Shown one piece after another: positions 4,982 through 5,051 of a stretch of DNA of 5,051 nucleotides (the first letter of the stretch is position 1; each line of letters opens with the position of its first letter). Position numbers and translations under genes: made by a program. Under the pieces are notes generated by a model that worked only from the letters and a program-made list of their open reading frames with translations, was not told where the DNA came from and ran no database searches. The stretch spans positions 1 to 5,051 of the forward strand of contig JAAZCN010000144.1 in assembly GCA_012513245.1 (NCBI GenBank), in the 5' to 3' direction. This DNA is from Synergistaceae bacterium (lineage in GTDB: Bacteria; Synergistota; Synergistia; Synergistales; Synergistaceae).

Positions 4982-5051
4982 ATGGCAAAATTCATCAGGT
5001 TCCAGACCAAGAAGGGAAAGACCTATGCCCAGCTGATCGATGCCCTCAGGG
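4982..5051 (+). CDS. Probable transposase, first 23 codons (runs off the right edge)
   Basis: The ATG at 4982 has AGGGAG (4970-4975) 6 nt upstream and a good promoter before that. The visible peptide starts MAKFIRFQTKKGKTYAQL. An N-terminus of the form F-x-R-x-x-T-K-K-G-x-T-Y-x-Q-L is common in IS1634/IS4-type DDE transposases, which is my best guess. Its base composition resembles the IS21 genes rather than the AT-rich cassette genes. Only 23 residues are visible and no catalytic motif can be checked, so the family is tentative. That a real gene starts here is more certain. Confidence 0.5.
   Translation, partial: MAKFIRFQTKKGKTYAQLIDALR

Noticed and set aside
4810..5010. Minus-strand open frame of 66 codons with a hydrophobic start
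   Set aside because: It overlaps the promoter, palindrome and start of the plus-strand transposase gene, and has no family likeness.

Overview
The window is a small mosaic of mobile DNA. It holds part of an integron gene-cassette array, interrupted and flanked by three insertion-sequence genes. The cassette genes are AT-rich and encode lipoproteins with clear signal peptides. The transposable elements are visibly richer in G+C. Diderm bacteria with chromosomal integrons fit this pattern, and a spirochaete (Treponema or Sphaerochaeta type) is my guess from the look of the IS91-type and IS21-type proteins. No rRNA or housekeeping gene is present to confirm it.

Layout. Positions 1-199 (minus strand) hold the first 66 codons of an IS91-family transposase that runs off the left edge. 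Positions 274-338 are an attC recombination site (attC1). A cassette from 333 to 1513 carries two plus-strand genes: a 116-aa DUF4878-like lipoprotein and a 202-aa membrane-anchored papain-like amidase of the YiiX/YebB type. The cassette ends in a 114-bp attC (attC2, 1406-1519). The boundary evidence is strong. The first core of attC2 (GTCGAAC) is the exact reverse complement of the last core of attC1 (GTTCGAC), as expected of one circular cassette. Both attC sites also show the single unpaired base in the L'' box that marks genuine attC hairpins.

The next cassette starts at 1514 and encodes a lipoprotein of unknown function (1552-2235). It is cut at its 3' end by a complete IS21-family element (2196-4737, 2542 bp), which supplies the last 12 codons and the stop. 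The element has TG...CA ends, three tandem 22-bp repeats at each end, and istA and istB overlapping by ATGA on the minus strand. A hairpin in the istA leader buries part of its ribosome binding site. No target duplication and no third attC are visible.

Positions 4738-4981 contain a terminator-like hairpin, a sigma70-type promoter and a 13-bp perfect palindrome over the expected transcription start. They lead into the first 23 codons of another probable transposase that runs off the right edge.

The cassette genes encode exported, envelope-located proteins. The IS genes act only in their own transposition and in breaking up the array. The integron integrase is not in the window.
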